A stretch of DNA of 64,000 nucleotides from Bacillus sp. EAC (lineage in GTDB: Bacteria; Bacillota; Bacilli; Bacillales; Bacillaceae_G): NCBI RefSeq assembly GCF_002156875.1, contig NZ_NCSY01000002.1, positions 310,001-374,000 of the forward strand, in the 5' to 3' direction. The notes under the pieces were generated by a model. It worked only from the letters and a program-made list of their open reading frames with translations, did not search any database and had not been told where the DNA came from. Every line of letters begins with the position of its first letter. Position 1 is the stretch's first letter. The position numbers and the translations under genes were made by a program. Shown here one piece after another: positions 50,731 to 60,127 of the stretch.

Positions 50731-51900
50731 TCATTTAACGTCTTGTTTAAGCATACTTTGATAGATTGTATTTTTAAGACAACTAATGACTTTATTTTGT
50801 TCGTTCTCCGAAAGACTAGAACCGGAAGGAAGACACATTCCCGTTTCAAATAACTTCTCAGCAATATGCTCGTTTTCAGTATGGGAATAATATCGAGTAT
50901 TTTGGAAGATAGGTTGAAGGTGAAGTGGTTTCCACACATGACGGGCTTCAATATTGTTTTCGTTTAATATTTCTAACAGTCTTTTTGATGATATTCCTGT
51001 TTTCTTTTCGTTAATAGTCAAAGTTGACAGCCAACGATTGCTTCTAGTGTCCTTTAATTCAGGCATAAATGTAATACCTGGTATGTTTGCTAATTCTTGA
51101 AAATAACGCTCAAAAATTTGTCTTCTTGCTACAACACGTTCCTCTAAAACTTGTAATTGAGCCCTTCCAACACCTGCTAATATATTGCTCATTCGGTAAT
51201 TAAAACCAGTAACACTATGTTGATAATGTGGAGCTGGATCCCTAGCTTGGGTTGCTAAAAACCTCGCTCTTTTTATGGCCTCGGCATTCTCAGATATAAG
51301 TGCTCCTCCACCTGATGTAGTAATAATTTTATTACCATTAAAAGAGAAGATACCAAATTGTCCAAAAGTACCGCTTGGTCTGCCTTTGTAAGTGGAACCC
51401 ATCGATTCCGCTGCATCCTCAATCATTGGCACTCCATATTCAGTACATAAGGTTAAAATTTCATCCATCTTTGCCACTTGACCATATAGATTCACTACAA
51501 TAACTGCTTTCGGTAATTCATTCTCTAAAAATGCATCACGTAAAGCTCTTTCAAGTGCTTGTGGAGACATATTCCATGTCTCTGGTTCTGAGTCTATGAA
51601 AACAGGCTCTGCTCCTTGATAGATAATTGGATTTGCACTTGCTACAAACGTAAGACTTGAGCAAAATACTTTATCACCTTTCGAGATTCCTAATAAAGAA
51701 AGAGCCAAATGAATAGCTGCCGTTCCTGAACTCACGGCTATTGCTTCACTGGCTCCTAAATATGCAACTATTTCTTTTTCAAATTCATCAACATTAGGTC
51801 CCAATGGAGCAACCCAATTTGTATCGAATGCTTCTTTAATATATTTTTGTTCGTTACCACTCATATGTGGTGGAGATAAATAAATTCTAGATAATGACAC
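50731..51900 (-). CDS. epsN: DegT/DnrJ/EryC1/StrS aminotransferase (EpsN/PglE-like)
   Basis: 389 aa from a GTG at 51900 (AAGGTGG upstream). PLP-dependent sugar aminotransferase: opening RIYLSPPHMSGNEQKYI, the SSGTAAIHLAL phosphate-binding site, the EDAAESMGSTYKG motif with the ring-stacking Asp, and the Schiff-base Lys in FSFNGNKIITTSGGG. It would turn a UDP-4-keto-6-deoxy-GlcNAc into the 4-amino sugar on the way to N,N'-diacetylbacillosamine. It follows epsM- and epsL-like genes in the B. subtilis epsL-M-N order. The 4,6-dehydratase (EpsC/PglF) that should supply its substrate is not in the window. Confidence 0.92.
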   Translation of the reverse strand: MSLSRIYLSPPHMSGNEQKYIKEAFDTNWVAPLGPNVDEFEKEIVAYLGASEAIAVSSGTAAIHLALSLLGISKGDKVFCSSLTFVASANPIIYQGAEPVFIDSEPETWNMSPQALERALRDAFLENELPKAVIVVNLYGQVAKMDEILTLCTEYGVPMIEDAAESMGSTYKGRPSGTFGQFGIFSFNGNKIITTSGGGALISENAEAIKRARFLATQARDPAPHYQHSVTGFNYRMSNILAGVGRAQLQVLEERVVARRQIFERYFQELANIPGITFMPELKDTRSNRWLSTLTINEKKTGISSKRLLEILNENNIEARHVWKPLHLQPIFQNTRYYSHTENEHIAEKLFETGMCLPSGSSLSENEQNKVISCLKNTIYQSMLKQDVK

Positions 51901-51918
51901 TTTAAAATAACCACCTTT

Positions 51919-52563
51919 TTAGGAAATTTCTACGCCTAAATCTACTTTCTTAATAATTCTTGCTGGACTCCCAACCGCAGTACTAAATGAGGGAATATGG
52001 TGAATGACTGTCGATCCTGCACCCACTATCGACCAATTTCCAACTTTAATCCCAGGAATGATTGTTGCTGAAGCACCAATATGGGCTCCTTCTTCTATTA
52101 AAACGTTCCCAGTTAATGTCGTGTTTGGTGAGAGGTGAGTATAATGACCGATCATATTGTCATGTTCTATAATTGCACCTGTATTAATAATACAGTGTTC
52201 GCCGATTGTTGCATCTGCGTTTATTATTGCCTTTGGCATAACAACTGTTCCATTTCCAATTTTAGATGACGAACTAATAACCGCCGAAGGGTGAACAACT
52301 GTCACATATTTTTCATTGTTTAAATTTATCGTATAAACAATTTGTTTTCGAATCGAATTGTCCCCGACAGCAATTACAACTTTGACATCATCAACTAAAA
52401 ATTTTTGCAAATAAGAAATTGGAGCATAGAATATTCCATTTTCTTGTTTTTCCTCTAAATACTTCTCATCTAAAATCGCAATAATTTCGTGATTTTTTAA
52501 AGAAGAAATCATATCTTGGATAACTTTGCTATGACCACCATTACCTAAAATAATTATTTTCAT
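51919..52563 (-). CDS. epsM: Sugar O/N-acetyltransferase (EpsM/PglD/NeuD-like)
   Basis: 214 aa. N-terminal Rossmann-like cap (IIILGNGGHSKVIQDMI) and a C-terminal left-handed beta-helix of hexapeptide repeats (IGNGTVVMPKAIINADATIG, through IGASATIIPGIKVGNWSIVG). This is the NeuD/PglD family. It would acetylate the 4-amino group made by the neighbouring aminotransferase, giving UDP-diacetylbacillosamine. One base separates it from the sugar transferase gene and 18 from epsN, so the three form one unit. Confidence 0.92.
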   Translation of the reverse strand: MKIIILGNGGHSKVIQDMISSLKNHEIIAILDEKYLEEKQENGIFYAPISYLQKFLVDDVKVVIAVGDNSIRKQIVYTINLNNEKYVTVVHPSAVISSSSKIGNGTVVMPKAIINADATIGEHCIINTGAIIEHDNMIGHYTHLSPNTTLTGNVLIEEGAHIGASATIIPGIKVGNWSIVGAGSTVIHHIPSFSTAVGSPARIIKKVDLGVEIS

Positions 52564-52564
52564 A

Positions 52565-53164
52565 TTACATCACTTCATTTGATCCAGTGAATTTTTCCAT
52601 CGTTACTTGGCCTTGCTGTGAAATTCCTTCTTTCTTTAAAACTTTATGAGCAGTCATCGTTAGGATTTTTAAATCTAAAAGTAGATTATGATTTTCTGCA
52701 TACCATATATCCATTTCAAATTTCTCCTCCCATGTAAGTGTATTTCGACCATTTACTTGAGCCCAACCCGTAATACCCGGTTTCACGTTATGACGTGCCA
52801 TTTGTTCTTTCGTATATAGTGGTAAATATTCCATTAAAAATGGTCTAGGACCTACTAAACTCATCTCGCCTTTTACAACATTAATCAGTTGAGGAAATTC
52901 ATCCAAGCTATATTTTCTTAAAAATTTTCCAAAAGCTGTTAGTCGCATTTCATCTGAAAGAAGATTGCCATGTTTATCTTGTAAATCATGCATCGTGCGA
53001 AATTTGTATAGATAAAATGACTTTCCATGTAATCCAGGTCGTTGTTGAGTAAAAAGTATTGGTGCCCCCATTTTGAATCTCACCATTAATGAAACAGCCA
53101 ATATAATCGGAGAAAACAATATTAAAAGCGTCAGAGAAGTGACTAAATCTATTGATCGTTTCAT
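52565..53164 (-). CDS. epsL: Initiating phosphoglycosyltransferase (EpsL/PglC-like)
   Basis: 199 aa, the short monotopic type. One N-terminal re-entrant helix (about residues 5-27), then the bacterial sugar transferase domain: QQRPGLHGKSFYLYKFRTM, LRKYSLDEFPQLINV with the catalytic Asp-Glu, GEMSLVGPRPFL and KPGITGWAQVNGRN. It moves a sugar-1-phosphate (bacillosamine or a similar sugar in the family) onto undecaprenyl phosphate, the first committed step of glycan assembly. Head of the epsL-M-N trio. Confidence 0.93.
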   Translation of the reverse strand: MKRSIDLVTSLTLLILFSPIILAVSLMVRFKMGAPILFTQQRPGLHGKSFYLYKFRTMHDLQDKHGNLLSDEMRLTAFGKFLRKYSLDEFPQLINVVKGEMSLVGPRPFLMEYLPLYTKEQMARHNVKPGITGWAQVNGRNTLTWEEKFEMDIWYAENHNLLLDLKILTMTAHKVLKKEGISQQGQVTMEKFTGSNEVM

Positions 53165-53188
53165 ATAATCTTTACTCCTACTTATAGT

Positions 53189-53347
53189 CTATTTTGTATT
53201 TACCGCGTTAGTAGTAATAGTTTGTATGTATTGGATCATCTCTTTTAAAAAATCCTTTGTTTTCATTCCATTCTCTTCATTACCTTTTTTATAAAAGTTC
53301 TCGAGTATTTCTTGTAACTCTTTTTGAGTCAAATTAATTGATCCCAA
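53189..53347 (-). CDS. 52-residue helical protein in the glycan operon
   Basis: Not in a standard ORF list. A TTG at 53347 follows GAGGGA by 6 bases, and the frame runs between galE and the sugar transferase with 23- and 24-base gaps. The product is one or two amphipathic helices (SINLTQKELQEILENFYKKG, KTKDFLKEMIQYIQTI), charged, without a signal peptide. It loosely recalls small Sin-type regulators in size, but I see no convincing SinI match. Expression as part of the operon is likely. Confidence 0.55.
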   Translation of the reverse strand: MGSINLTQKELQEILENFYKKGNEENGMKTKDFLKEMIQYIQTITTNAVNTK

Positions 53348-53370
53348 GGTTATCCCTCACTTAAGTAAAC

Positions 53371-54441
53371 CTAAAAATCCGCTGCCTTAGTTAGCACCGG
53401 TTGTTTATTATTACGCTGAATTTCCTTCACTTCACTATATCCATTAGGATTATTCTTCTGCCATCTCCAGGTATCTTCACACATTGCGTCAATACCCCTA
53501 ATTGCTTTCCAGCCAAGTTGAATTCTCGCTTTAGTAGCATCAGCAAAGCAAATAGCCACATCTCCTGGACGTCGATCCATAATTAGATAAGGAATTATTT
53601 CACCCGTAGCTTTCTCAAAAGCTTTCACCATCTCTAGTACGCTATAACCTTTACCCGTTCCAAGATTATATGCTTCTATCCCATGATTACTCTGCACTTT
53701 TTCTAAAGCTTTAAGATGACCTATTGCTAAGTCAACAACATGTATATAATCTCTTATTCCTGTTCCATCTACCGTAGGATAATCATTACCATATACACTT
53801 AAATTCGGCAGTTTACCGACTGCCACCTGTGAAATATATGGCATAAGATTATTTGGAATTCCTTTTGGATCTTCACCTATCAGGCCACTTTCATGAGCGC
53901 CAGTGGGATTGAAATATCGTAATAAAGCAATACTCCAAGATGAATCAGAGCGAAATAAATCTCTTAATATCTCTTCAATCATTTGTTTTGTACGACCATA
54001 CGGATTTACTGCTCCTAATAGAGTTTCTTCAGAGATTGGAACTTGATTTGTTGATCCATATACCGTAGCTGATGAGCTAAATACAAGGTTCTTTACCCCA
54101 TATTTATTCATTATTTCGCAGAGATTAATAGTACCAGTTACATTATTTTGATAATACATGAGAGGGAAAGCATTCGATTCACCTACTGCTTTAAGTCCCG
54201 CGAAATGAATGACTGTACTAATATTATTTTCAGCAAAAATAACCTCTATAGCATCCTTATTTAATAAATCTGCTTCATAATATTTAAAATCTTTACCTGT
54301 AATTTCACAAATTCGATTTAAAGACTCTATGTTACTATTTAAAAAATTATCTACCACTATGATTTCATAGCCTGCATTTAACAATTCTACACAAGTATGA
54401 CTACCAATATAGCCTGAACCACCTGTTATCAAGATTTTCAT
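53371..54441 (-). CDS. galE: UDP-glucose 4-epimerase
   Basis: 356 aa from the ATG at 54441 (AAGGG 9 bases upstream; the earlier ATG at 54450 overlaps the ribosome site). Extended SDR with NAD site [16 protein letters not shown], catalytic Ser in [10 protein letters not shown] and Tyr-Lys in [23 protein letters not shown] and the C-terminal [16 protein letters not shown] are typical GalE. It interconverts UDP-glucose and UDP-galactose (or the GlcNAc/GalNAc pair). Preceded by a terminator, so it seems to start its own transcription unit leading into epsL-M-N. Confidence 0.93.
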   Translation of the reverse strand: MKILITGGSGYIGSHTCVELLNAGYEIIVVDNFLNSNIESLNRICEITGKDFKYYEADLLNKDAIEVIFAENNISTVIHFAGLKAVGESNAFPLMYYQNNVTGTINLCEIMNKYGVKNLVFSSSATVYGSTNQVPISEETLLGAVNPYGRTKQMIEEILRDLFRSDSSWSIALLRYFNPTGAHESGLIGEDPKGIPNNLMPYISQVAVGKLPNLSVYGNDYPTVDGTGIRDYIHVVDLAIGHLKALEKVQSNHGIEAYNLGTGKGYSVLEMVKAFEKATGEIIPYLIMDRRPGDVAICFADATKARIQLGWKAIRGIDAMCEDTWRWQKNNPNGYSEVKEIQRNNKQPVLTKAADF

Positions 54442-54510
54442 AACTTTCATCCCTTCAAGGTTTCAGCAATTTCTTATTTTACAACAATCAAGATATAATC
54501 GATCATATAT

Positions 54511-54552
54511 AAAAATGCATCTCAGTTAGATGACTAATTAAGATGCATTTTT
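54511..54552 (-). terminator. Terminator between the CDP-sugar operon and galE
   Basis: 12-bp perfect stem AAAAATGCATCT with complement, 18-nt loop, ending in TTTTT on the minus strand. It splits the locus into two transcription units. Confidence 0.88.
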
Positions 54553-54602
54553 ATAAATAATATTTTTTTACTAGTCGGTAAAATTTTTAAAAAAAATAAA
54601 TG

Positions 54603-55184
54603 TTAGGAGTTTATAGAATATGTAGTAATTTTCTCATTAAACTCTGTGAAACTCTGGAGATTCTTATCCTTTTCAGAAAGATTAATTTTATAGTCCACTA
54701 ATTCTAATGGCCAATTAATTTTCAAGTTTGGATCATTCCACATTATTCCATCGTCAAAATCCCCATAAAATTTTTCGGAACATTTATAAGAAACGATAGA
54801 TGGCTCAATCACCAAGTATCCGTGTCCGAAATTTTCGGGAACATATAACGATTCTTTCGTTTCACCTGAAAGATAAAAACCTCTCCACTTTCCAAAAGTT
54901 GGTGAGGTTTTTCTTAAATCAACAATTACATCAAATATTTTCCCAGTTAAACAACGAACCAGTTTAGCCTGTTCTTTTACTCTTTGAAAATGTATTGCTC
55001 TAATAACCCCCTTTTCGGAGCTAGTATAAAATACTTCTTTTAAATCATGGTCAAGTCCATTCTCCTTAAATACTTCTTCTGAATAATCTTTAATGAAATT
55101 CCCTCTTTCATCTTGTGCTACAAATGGCTTAATCAAATAGGCTCCTTTTAAATCTAACTCCTCAAATGAAAACTTTTGGATCAT
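54603..55184 (-). CDS. RmlC-like sugar 3,5-epimerase
   Basis: 193 aa from the ATG at 55184, with AAAGGAG 9 bases before; the ATG at 55211 lies inside the upstream gene. Cupin epimerase of the dTDP-4-dehydrorhamnose 3,5-epimerase family: FVAQDERGNFIKDYS, GVIRAIHFQR (catalytic His region), KIFDVIVDLRKTSPTFGKW, VPENFGHGYLV and the Tyr in SYKCSEKFYG. Since it follows CDP-glucose enzymes and no dTDP enzymes, its substrate is probably CDP-4-keto-6-deoxyglucose. Last gene of its operon. Confidence 0.85.
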   Translation of the reverse strand: MIQKFSFEELDLKGAYLIKPFVAQDERGNFIKDYSEEVFKENGLDHDLKEVFYTSSEKGVIRAIHFQRVKEQAKLVRCLTGKIFDVIVDLRKTSPTFGKWRGFYLSGETKESLYVPENFGHGYLVIEPSIVSYKCSEKFYGDFDDGIMWNDPNLKINWPLELVDYKINLSEKDKNLQSFTEFNEKITTYSINS

Positions 55185-55188
55185 TCGA

Positions 55189-56121
55189 TTAAACTCCTTT
55201 CGCACTTGCACTCATTTGTACTTTCCGCAGACCTAAAATTGTTTCCTGGATATTCTGTTCAAACGTATTTTTCGCCGTAAACCCAGTATCCCTTTCTAAA
55301 TCAGTTGTATCGAACCAATCTAAATCGTACTTCAAACCATCCTCAGGCTTCTCTCCCAGACCAACTTCAGCATTATTACCATAAATGTCTTTTATAGATA
55401 AAAGATAATCTTTCAGAATTCGTGGGGATCCGCTCCCAATAAAATAACAGGCTTCTTTTGTATCGTCTTTGCCTATAAGGTATAACGCATTCGCTGCATC
55501 ATTAATGTACATTAAATCATATGGTTGCTCAGCTTTGGAAAAGGAAGGCTTCTGACCTTGTTGTAATTCTTTTAGAGTATAGCTAATAATATTACCTGTT
55601 AAGTTATTGCCTCCATAGATGTTTGACAATCTGGCCCAAACGAATGGTAATTCCAGGTTTTTACATAAAATCTCTAATAGACAATGTGTAGTATGTTTAG
55701 CTATACCGTAAATTGTATTCACTGCATTTACATCTATATTTAAGATGTTTTCAGCTATTTTTTCTGTAATTGTTCCTGTACAGATGAATTTTTTACAATT
55801 TAATTTTTTTGCTACAATTGCACTATCACAAGCATACTGAATGTTTAACAACTGTAACTTGTAATTGGCCCTATCATTTCCACTAGTTCCATCCCAAGCT
55901 AAATGATAAAAAACATCAATATCTTTATCTGGCACCAAATCTATTAAAGAAGAAATAGAATTTTGTTCAACATGTAAAATTTTTAAGTTTTCTGGTAGAT
56001 TATTAATCTTTGAGTCTTTGTTCCTTACAACCGCAATAACCTCTACATTGTTTTTTAGTAATTCTTTAATAAGTGCACTCCCAATATATCCATTTGCCCC
56101 AGTAACTATAGCTTTTTTCAT
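55189..56121 (-). CDS. NAD(P)-dependent sugar reductase/epimerase (extended SDR)
   Basis: 310 aa. Rossmann motif VTGANGYIGSALIKEL, a Tyr-Lys pair in YGIAKHTTH and the WARLSNIYGG segment mark an extended short-chain dehydrogenase. Placed between the CDP-glucose 4,6-dehydratase and the RmlC-like epimerase, it is the likely 4-ketoreductase that completes a CDP-6-deoxyhexose. Five bases separate it from each neighbour, so it is translationally coupled. The identity of the final sugar depends on its stereochemistry and cannot be read here. Confidence 0.85.
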   Translation of the reverse strand: MKKAIVTGANGYIGSALIKELLKNNVEVIAVVRNKDSKINNLPENLKILHVEQNSISSLIDLVPDKDIDVFYHLAWDGTSGNDRANYKLQLLNIQYACDSAIVAKKLNCKKFICTGTITEKIAENILNIDVNAVNTIYGIAKHTTHCLLEILCKNLELPFVWARLSNIYGGNNLTGNIISYTLKELQQGQKPSFSKAEQPYDLMYINDAANALYLIGKDDTKEACYFIGSGSPRILKDYLLSIKDIYGNNAEVGLGEKPEDGLKYDLDWFDTTDLERDTGFTAKNTFEQNIQETILGLRKVQMSASAKGV

Positions 56122-56126
56122 TCACA

Positions 56127-57206
56127 TCACCTACTCGCAATTTTCAGATATTTTTGTTTATCAGTTGTCATAAACTCTACGATTTGCTCTTCCATAATAT
56201 GAGCTATATTTCCCTCATTTGAATATACTTTTGCCCACTCAATTGTTTTCTCTATTGCTTTTTCTATATCCCATCTCGGTTCCCAGTTAAATGTATTTCT
56301 CATCTTCGAGCAATCCAACTTTAAAAAATTTGCTTCATGTGGTCCTTCATCAGACTGATTGATCCAAATTAAACCATCACCCCATATTTCACAAAACAAA
56401 TTTGTTAATTTTTCTGTTGATACGCAATCACTATCATTTGGTCCTACATTATAATAGCCTTCGTAATTTTTGTTTTGAAACTGTTTTTTACAAATTAATA
56501 AATATGCGTTAAGTGGTTCTAAAACATGTTGATATGGTCTGATAGATGCGGGATTCCTTACAATAATACTTTTTTTGTTCATTGCTGCTCGTATACAATC
56601 TGGAATAATACGTGCATTCGCAAAATCTCCTCCTCCTATCACATTTCCTGCTCTTGCAGTCGATATTGATATTTCTATATTAGAAAAGAAGGAGTTTTTA
56701 TAACATTGAGTTATAATTTCTGAACAGGATTTACTATTAGAATAAGGATCATACCCATTTAGAGTATCAACCTCTCTATATCCCCAATCCCACTCATTGT
56801 TTTGATACACTTTATCTGTCGTCACATTTAATACAGATTTTACAGTTTTACTTTCTCTTACACATTCAAGAAAGTTAACCGTCCCCATAACATTTGTCTC
56901 GTAAGTTAAATGAGGATTGCTATAAGAGTCCCTTACAATAGGCTGTGCAGCAAGATGAATAGCAATTTCCGGATCAGCTTTGTGGAAAGTTTGCTTAAGC
57001 AATTTTAAATCTCTTATATCACCAATAACTGAATTCATTTGGCATTCTATGCCACTAAGTGTAAATAAATTCGGTTCAGTTGGTGGCTGTAAAGCATATC
57101 CTGTTACCTTTGCTCCTGCATTAATGAGCATTTTACATAACCATGTCCCCTTAAAACCTGTATGTCCAGTAACAAATACATTCTTATCCTTGTAAAAATC
57201 CAGCAT
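56127..57206 (-). CDS. rfbG: CDP-glucose 4,6-dehydratase
   Basis: ATG at 57206 chosen (GTGGGA upstream), overlapping the rfbF end by 23 bases; 359 aa, the normal length. Motifs: NVFVTGHTGFKGTWLCKML (NAD), NVTTDKVYQ (catalytic Thr-Asp-Lys), YDPYSNSKSCSE (Tyr-Lys), and ARAGNVIGGGDFANARIIPD characteristic of RfbG. It converts CDP-glucose to CDP-4-keto-6-deoxyglucose, first step to CDP-deoxyhexoses. The usual next enzyme for 3,6-dideoxy sugars (RfbH) is absent. Confidence 0.94.
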   Translation of the reverse strand: MLDFYKDKNVFVTGHTGFKGTWLCKMLINAGAKVTGYALQPPTEPNLFTLSGIECQMNSVIGDIRDLKLLKQTFHKADPEIAIHLAAQPIVRDSYSNPHLTYETNVMGTVNFLECVRESKTVKSVLNVTTDKVYQNNEWDWGYREVDTLNGYDPYSNSKSCSEIITQCYKNSFFSNIEISISTARAGNVIGGGDFANARIIPDCIRAAMNKKSIIVRNPASIRPYQHVLEPLNAYLLICKKQFQNKNYEGYYNVGPNDSDCVSTEKLTNLFCEIWGDGLIWINQSDEGPHEANFLKLDCSKMRNTFNWEPRWDIEKAIEKTIEWAKVYSNEGNIAHIMEEQIVEFMTTDKQKYLKIASR

Positions 57207-57984
57207 ACATATCCCACACTTTCCACGGTGCATTTCCATTTTCCCATAAACTTTCTAATAGCTCTTTATCTCGCAATGTATCCATACACTGCCAAAATCC
57301 ATAATGTCTATAAGCCTTTAATTCTCCTATATTAGCTAAAGTCTCTAATGGATCGTTTTCGAAAACTGTCGAATCACCAGCAATGTAATCAATCACCTCT
57401 GGATCTAACACCATAAATCCTCCGTTTATCCAACCACCATCTTCTTTGGATTTTTCTTTAAATTTATTTATCTGTTCTTCATTGTCAATATCGAGCATCC
57501 CGAAGCGCCCACCCGGTTGTATTGCAGTAATTGTAGCCATTTTTCCACTCGTTTTATGAAACTGGACTAACCCTCGGATATCAACATTTGCTACTCCATC
57601 TCCATAAGTAAGCATAAATGGCTCATTTCCAATGTACTCTTTAACTCTTTTAATACGTCCACCTGTCATTGTATTAATACCCGTATCCACTAAAGTAACT
57701 TTCCATGGTTCTGTATTATTATTATGAATAATCATTTTGTTTTCTGCGGTAAAATCAAATGTAACATCCGACATATGCAAGTAATAGTCAGCAAAAAACT
57801 CTTTTATTACATACTGTTTATAACCACAGCAAACAATAAAATCATTATAGCCAAAAGAAGCATAGTATTTCATAATATGCCAAAGAATTGGCTTTCCTCC
57901 TATTTCAATCATTGGTTTTGGTCTTAGGTGACTCTCTTCACTGATTCTAGTTCCAAGTCCACCTGCTAAAATTACAACTTTCAT
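57184..57984 (-). CDS. rfbF: Glucose-1-phosphate cytidylyltransferase
   Basis: ATG at 57984 follows GGAGG; 266 aa. Nucleotidyltransferase start VVILAGGLGTRISEESHLRP, then PMIEIGGKPILWHIMKYY, metal site TYGDGVANVD and GGRFGMLD. The pattern is that of RfbF, which makes CDP-glucose from CTP and glucose-1-phosphate. It overlaps rfbG, so the pair is coupled. Starts the CDP-sugar block downstream of the glycosyltransferase genes. Confidence 0.95.
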   Translation of the reverse strand: MKVVILAGGLGTRISEESHLRPKPMIEIGGKPILWHIMKYYASFGYNDFIVCCGYKQYVIKEFFADYYLHMSDVTFDFTAENKMIIHNNNTEPWKVTLVDTGINTMTGGRIKRVKEYIGNEPFMLTYGDGVANVDIRGLVQFHKTSGKMATITAIQPGGRFGMLDIDNEEQINKFKEKSKEDGGWINGGFMVLDPEVIDYIAGDSTVFENDPLETLANIGELKAYRHYGFWQCMDTLRDKELLESLWENGNAPWKVWDMYAGFLQG

Positions 57985-58071
57985 TTTATTTCCTCCATTC
58001 TTAACTTTGTATAAGATGTAGAACAATTGGTTAGCTGCAGTTAGTTTATAAATTCGATAAAAAAAGAAAGG

Positions 58072-59103
58072 TTAGTCAACTAGCTTTCCTTTCTTTAAAA
58101 AAAAATAGACTCTAAAAATAGAATCTGTTGTGTTTATTGATTTATATAGTTTGTACTTTATTAATTTAGTTAAAAAACCACTATAGGAGAAATATCGCAA
58201 TGCTTTTTGTGTCCAGCGATCATCTAATATACTTTTTATATAATCTAATCTTACTTTTTTCGGTACTTCCACACTAGTAATATAAGCTTGAGCAACTAGG
58301 GAAAACATTGTAACTGCATATTGGTGTTCTAAATACATCTCGTTACTATGGTATACTCCCTGTTCATTTAAGTAATCACGTATTCGATCATAAGTCATAT
58401 TTTGAATTGCTACATCTTTTATTTGAAAACTCTTAGTTATTGAATTAACATTCGAACGGTTATAAACATAGAACGGTTCTTTTATAAAGCTAAAACTTTC
58501 CGCACATTTTATATATTCTAAATTGAAAAGAATATCCTCACTTCTTGTAATCGATTCATCAAACCAAATGCCATTATTTTTTATAATTTCAGCTCGATAA
58601 AGTTTATTCCATACAAAATAAAGAATAAAATTTTGACAATATTTTGCGCAAACTGATAAAAATTCTGATTTGCTATAGGTTTGATCATCAACAACGCATT
58701 TAACAAAGTACTCTTCATTGTTTTCATTTAAATACATTTTTCGATATCCACATGTGATTAAATCTGAATTACTTTGAATGCAAGAATCGTACATTTTTTG
58801 TAACATTTCAGAATCTATCCAGTCATCAGAGTCTATAAATTGAATAAACTCTCCCGTAGCAAAACTTAAACCGAAGTTGCGCCCAGATGAAATCGAACCA
58901 TAATTTTTTTTGACAAATTTAATCCTAGCATCTTTTTTCTTGTATTTATCGCAAATCTCAGTTGAACCATCAGTAGATCCATTATCAACCAAGATTAATT
59001 CAAAATCTTTAAAAGTTTGATTAAGAATTGACTGGATACAACGCTCTAGATACTTTTCAACTTGATAGATTGTGACAATAATACTAACCTTAGGACTATT
59101 CAT
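58072..59103 (-). CDS. Family 2 glycosyltransferase
   Basis: 343 aa. GT-A fold start VSIIVTIYQVEKYLERCIQS, nucleotide Asp in VDNGSTDGSTEIC, and the metal DxD region FIDSDDWIDSEM. The C-terminal half (about 200-330) is helical and of the EpsJ/EpsH type. No membrane helix, so it adds a sugar to the lipid-linked chain at the cytoplasmic face. It overlaps the next upstream gene by 8 bases and resembles it, pointing to duplication. Confidence 0.9.
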   Translation of the reverse strand: MNSPKVSIIVTIYQVEKYLERCIQSILNQTFKDFELILVDNGSTDGSTEICDKYKKKDARIKFVKKNYGSISSGRNFGLSFATGEFIQFIDSDDWIDSEMLQKMYDSCIQSNSDLITCGYRKMYLNENNEEYFVKCVVDDQTYSKSEFLSVCAKYCQNFILYFVWNKLYRAEIIKNNGIWFDESITRSEDILFNLEYIKCAESFSFIKEPFYVYNRSNVNSITKSFQIKDVAIQNMTYDRIRDYLNEQGVYHSNEMYLEHQYAVTMFSLVAQAYITSVEVPKKVRLDYIKSILDDRWTQKALRYFSYSGFLTKLIKYKLYKSINTTDSIFRVYFFLKKGKLVD

Positions 59104-60127
59104 ATAACCAGCCTTTCATTAAGTATCTAAGTTTGAATACCGTATAATATATAATTGGCCATTGATACTTTAAACAGTAAAAAGCCAATCGATTAAATTT
59201 ATATCTATTTTTGCTACTTAAAACCGTACGAACTTCCTTATCACTAATATACTTTTTTAATTCCATAATTTTTTGTTTTAAACTCAGTTTATTTTCCTTC
59301 TTTGCTATTTCAAACATAGCTCTTAAAACACCGCTTAAATAAGATTCTTCCACAAAATTACGCGACGAGGCATCGTGTATGTTTAAATCTTTTAATAGCT
59401 TTAAGGACTCTTCATAAACCGTTTTGGCAATTTCAAATCGATTATAAAACACTCTAGAGGTCAAGCTATTCTCATATTGCACATAATTATAATAGGGAAA
59501 ATTAAATAAAATCCCTGATTGGGACTCACGATAAAAATGTAAATTAAATAAATAATCCTCTGCGATGTAAAAGTTATTATTAAAACTTAACTCGTTTTTT
59601 TGAACAATTGTAAGTTTGAACCACTTATTCCCACAACTACCAAACAAGGGTTCACCCAACCAAATTCCTCTCAAAAAATCTTCTTTTTTTTCATTCCTTA
59701 AAAACGATTTTTCTTTATAATGATGAAGTTGAATTGCTTCTTGATTTTTATTTACAATAGTAAAGGGTACTACGATTAAGTCGTAATCATGAATTATAAC
59801 TTTGTTTGCAGTTTCTGAGAAATAGTCGTTTATATAGTCATCAGCATCAATGAATGTTATATATTTCCCTACCGCATGAATCATACCGTGGTTTCGTGCA
59901 TGTGAAGGACCTCCGTTTTTCAAATGATAAACTTGAACACGTTCATCTTGTTTACTGTAAAAGTCACAAATCTCATCACTACCATCTGTCGATCCATCAT
60001 TTACAAGAATTAATTCCAAGTCTTTGAAACTCTGGTTTAAAACAGAATCTACACAACGTTTAAGGTACCTCTCAGCATTATACACAGGAATAATTATCGA
60101 TATTAGGGGTTTATTTATAAACGCCAT
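59096..60127 (-). CDS. Family 2 glycosyltransferase
   Basis: 343 aa. GT-A motifs ISIIIPVYNAERYLKRCVDS, VNDGSTDGSDEIC and TFIDADDYINDY. Its ATG overlaps the stop of the 60127 gene by one base (TAATG), with GGAG just upstream, so translation is coupled. Same architecture as its two neighbours, with a helical C-terminal half and a basic end (YLMKGWLYE) that may touch the membrane. Donor and acceptor unknown. Confidence 0.9.
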   Translation of the reverse strand: MAFINKPLISIIIPVYNAERYLKRCVDSVLNQSFKDLELILVNDGSTDGSDEICDFYSKQDERVQVYHLKNGGPSHARNHGMIHAVGKYITFIDADDYINDYFSETANKVIIHDYDLIVVPFTIVNKNQEAIQLHHYKEKSFLRNEKKEDFLRGIWLGEPLFGSCGNKWFKLTIVQKNELSFNNNFYIAEDYLFNLHFYRESQSGILFNFPYYNYVQYENSLTSRVFYNRFEIAKTVYEESLKLLKDLNIHDASSRNFVEESYLSGVLRAMFEIAKKENKLSLKQKIMELKKYISDKEVRTVLSSKNRYKFNRLAFYCLKYQWPIIYYTVFKLRYLMKGWLYE

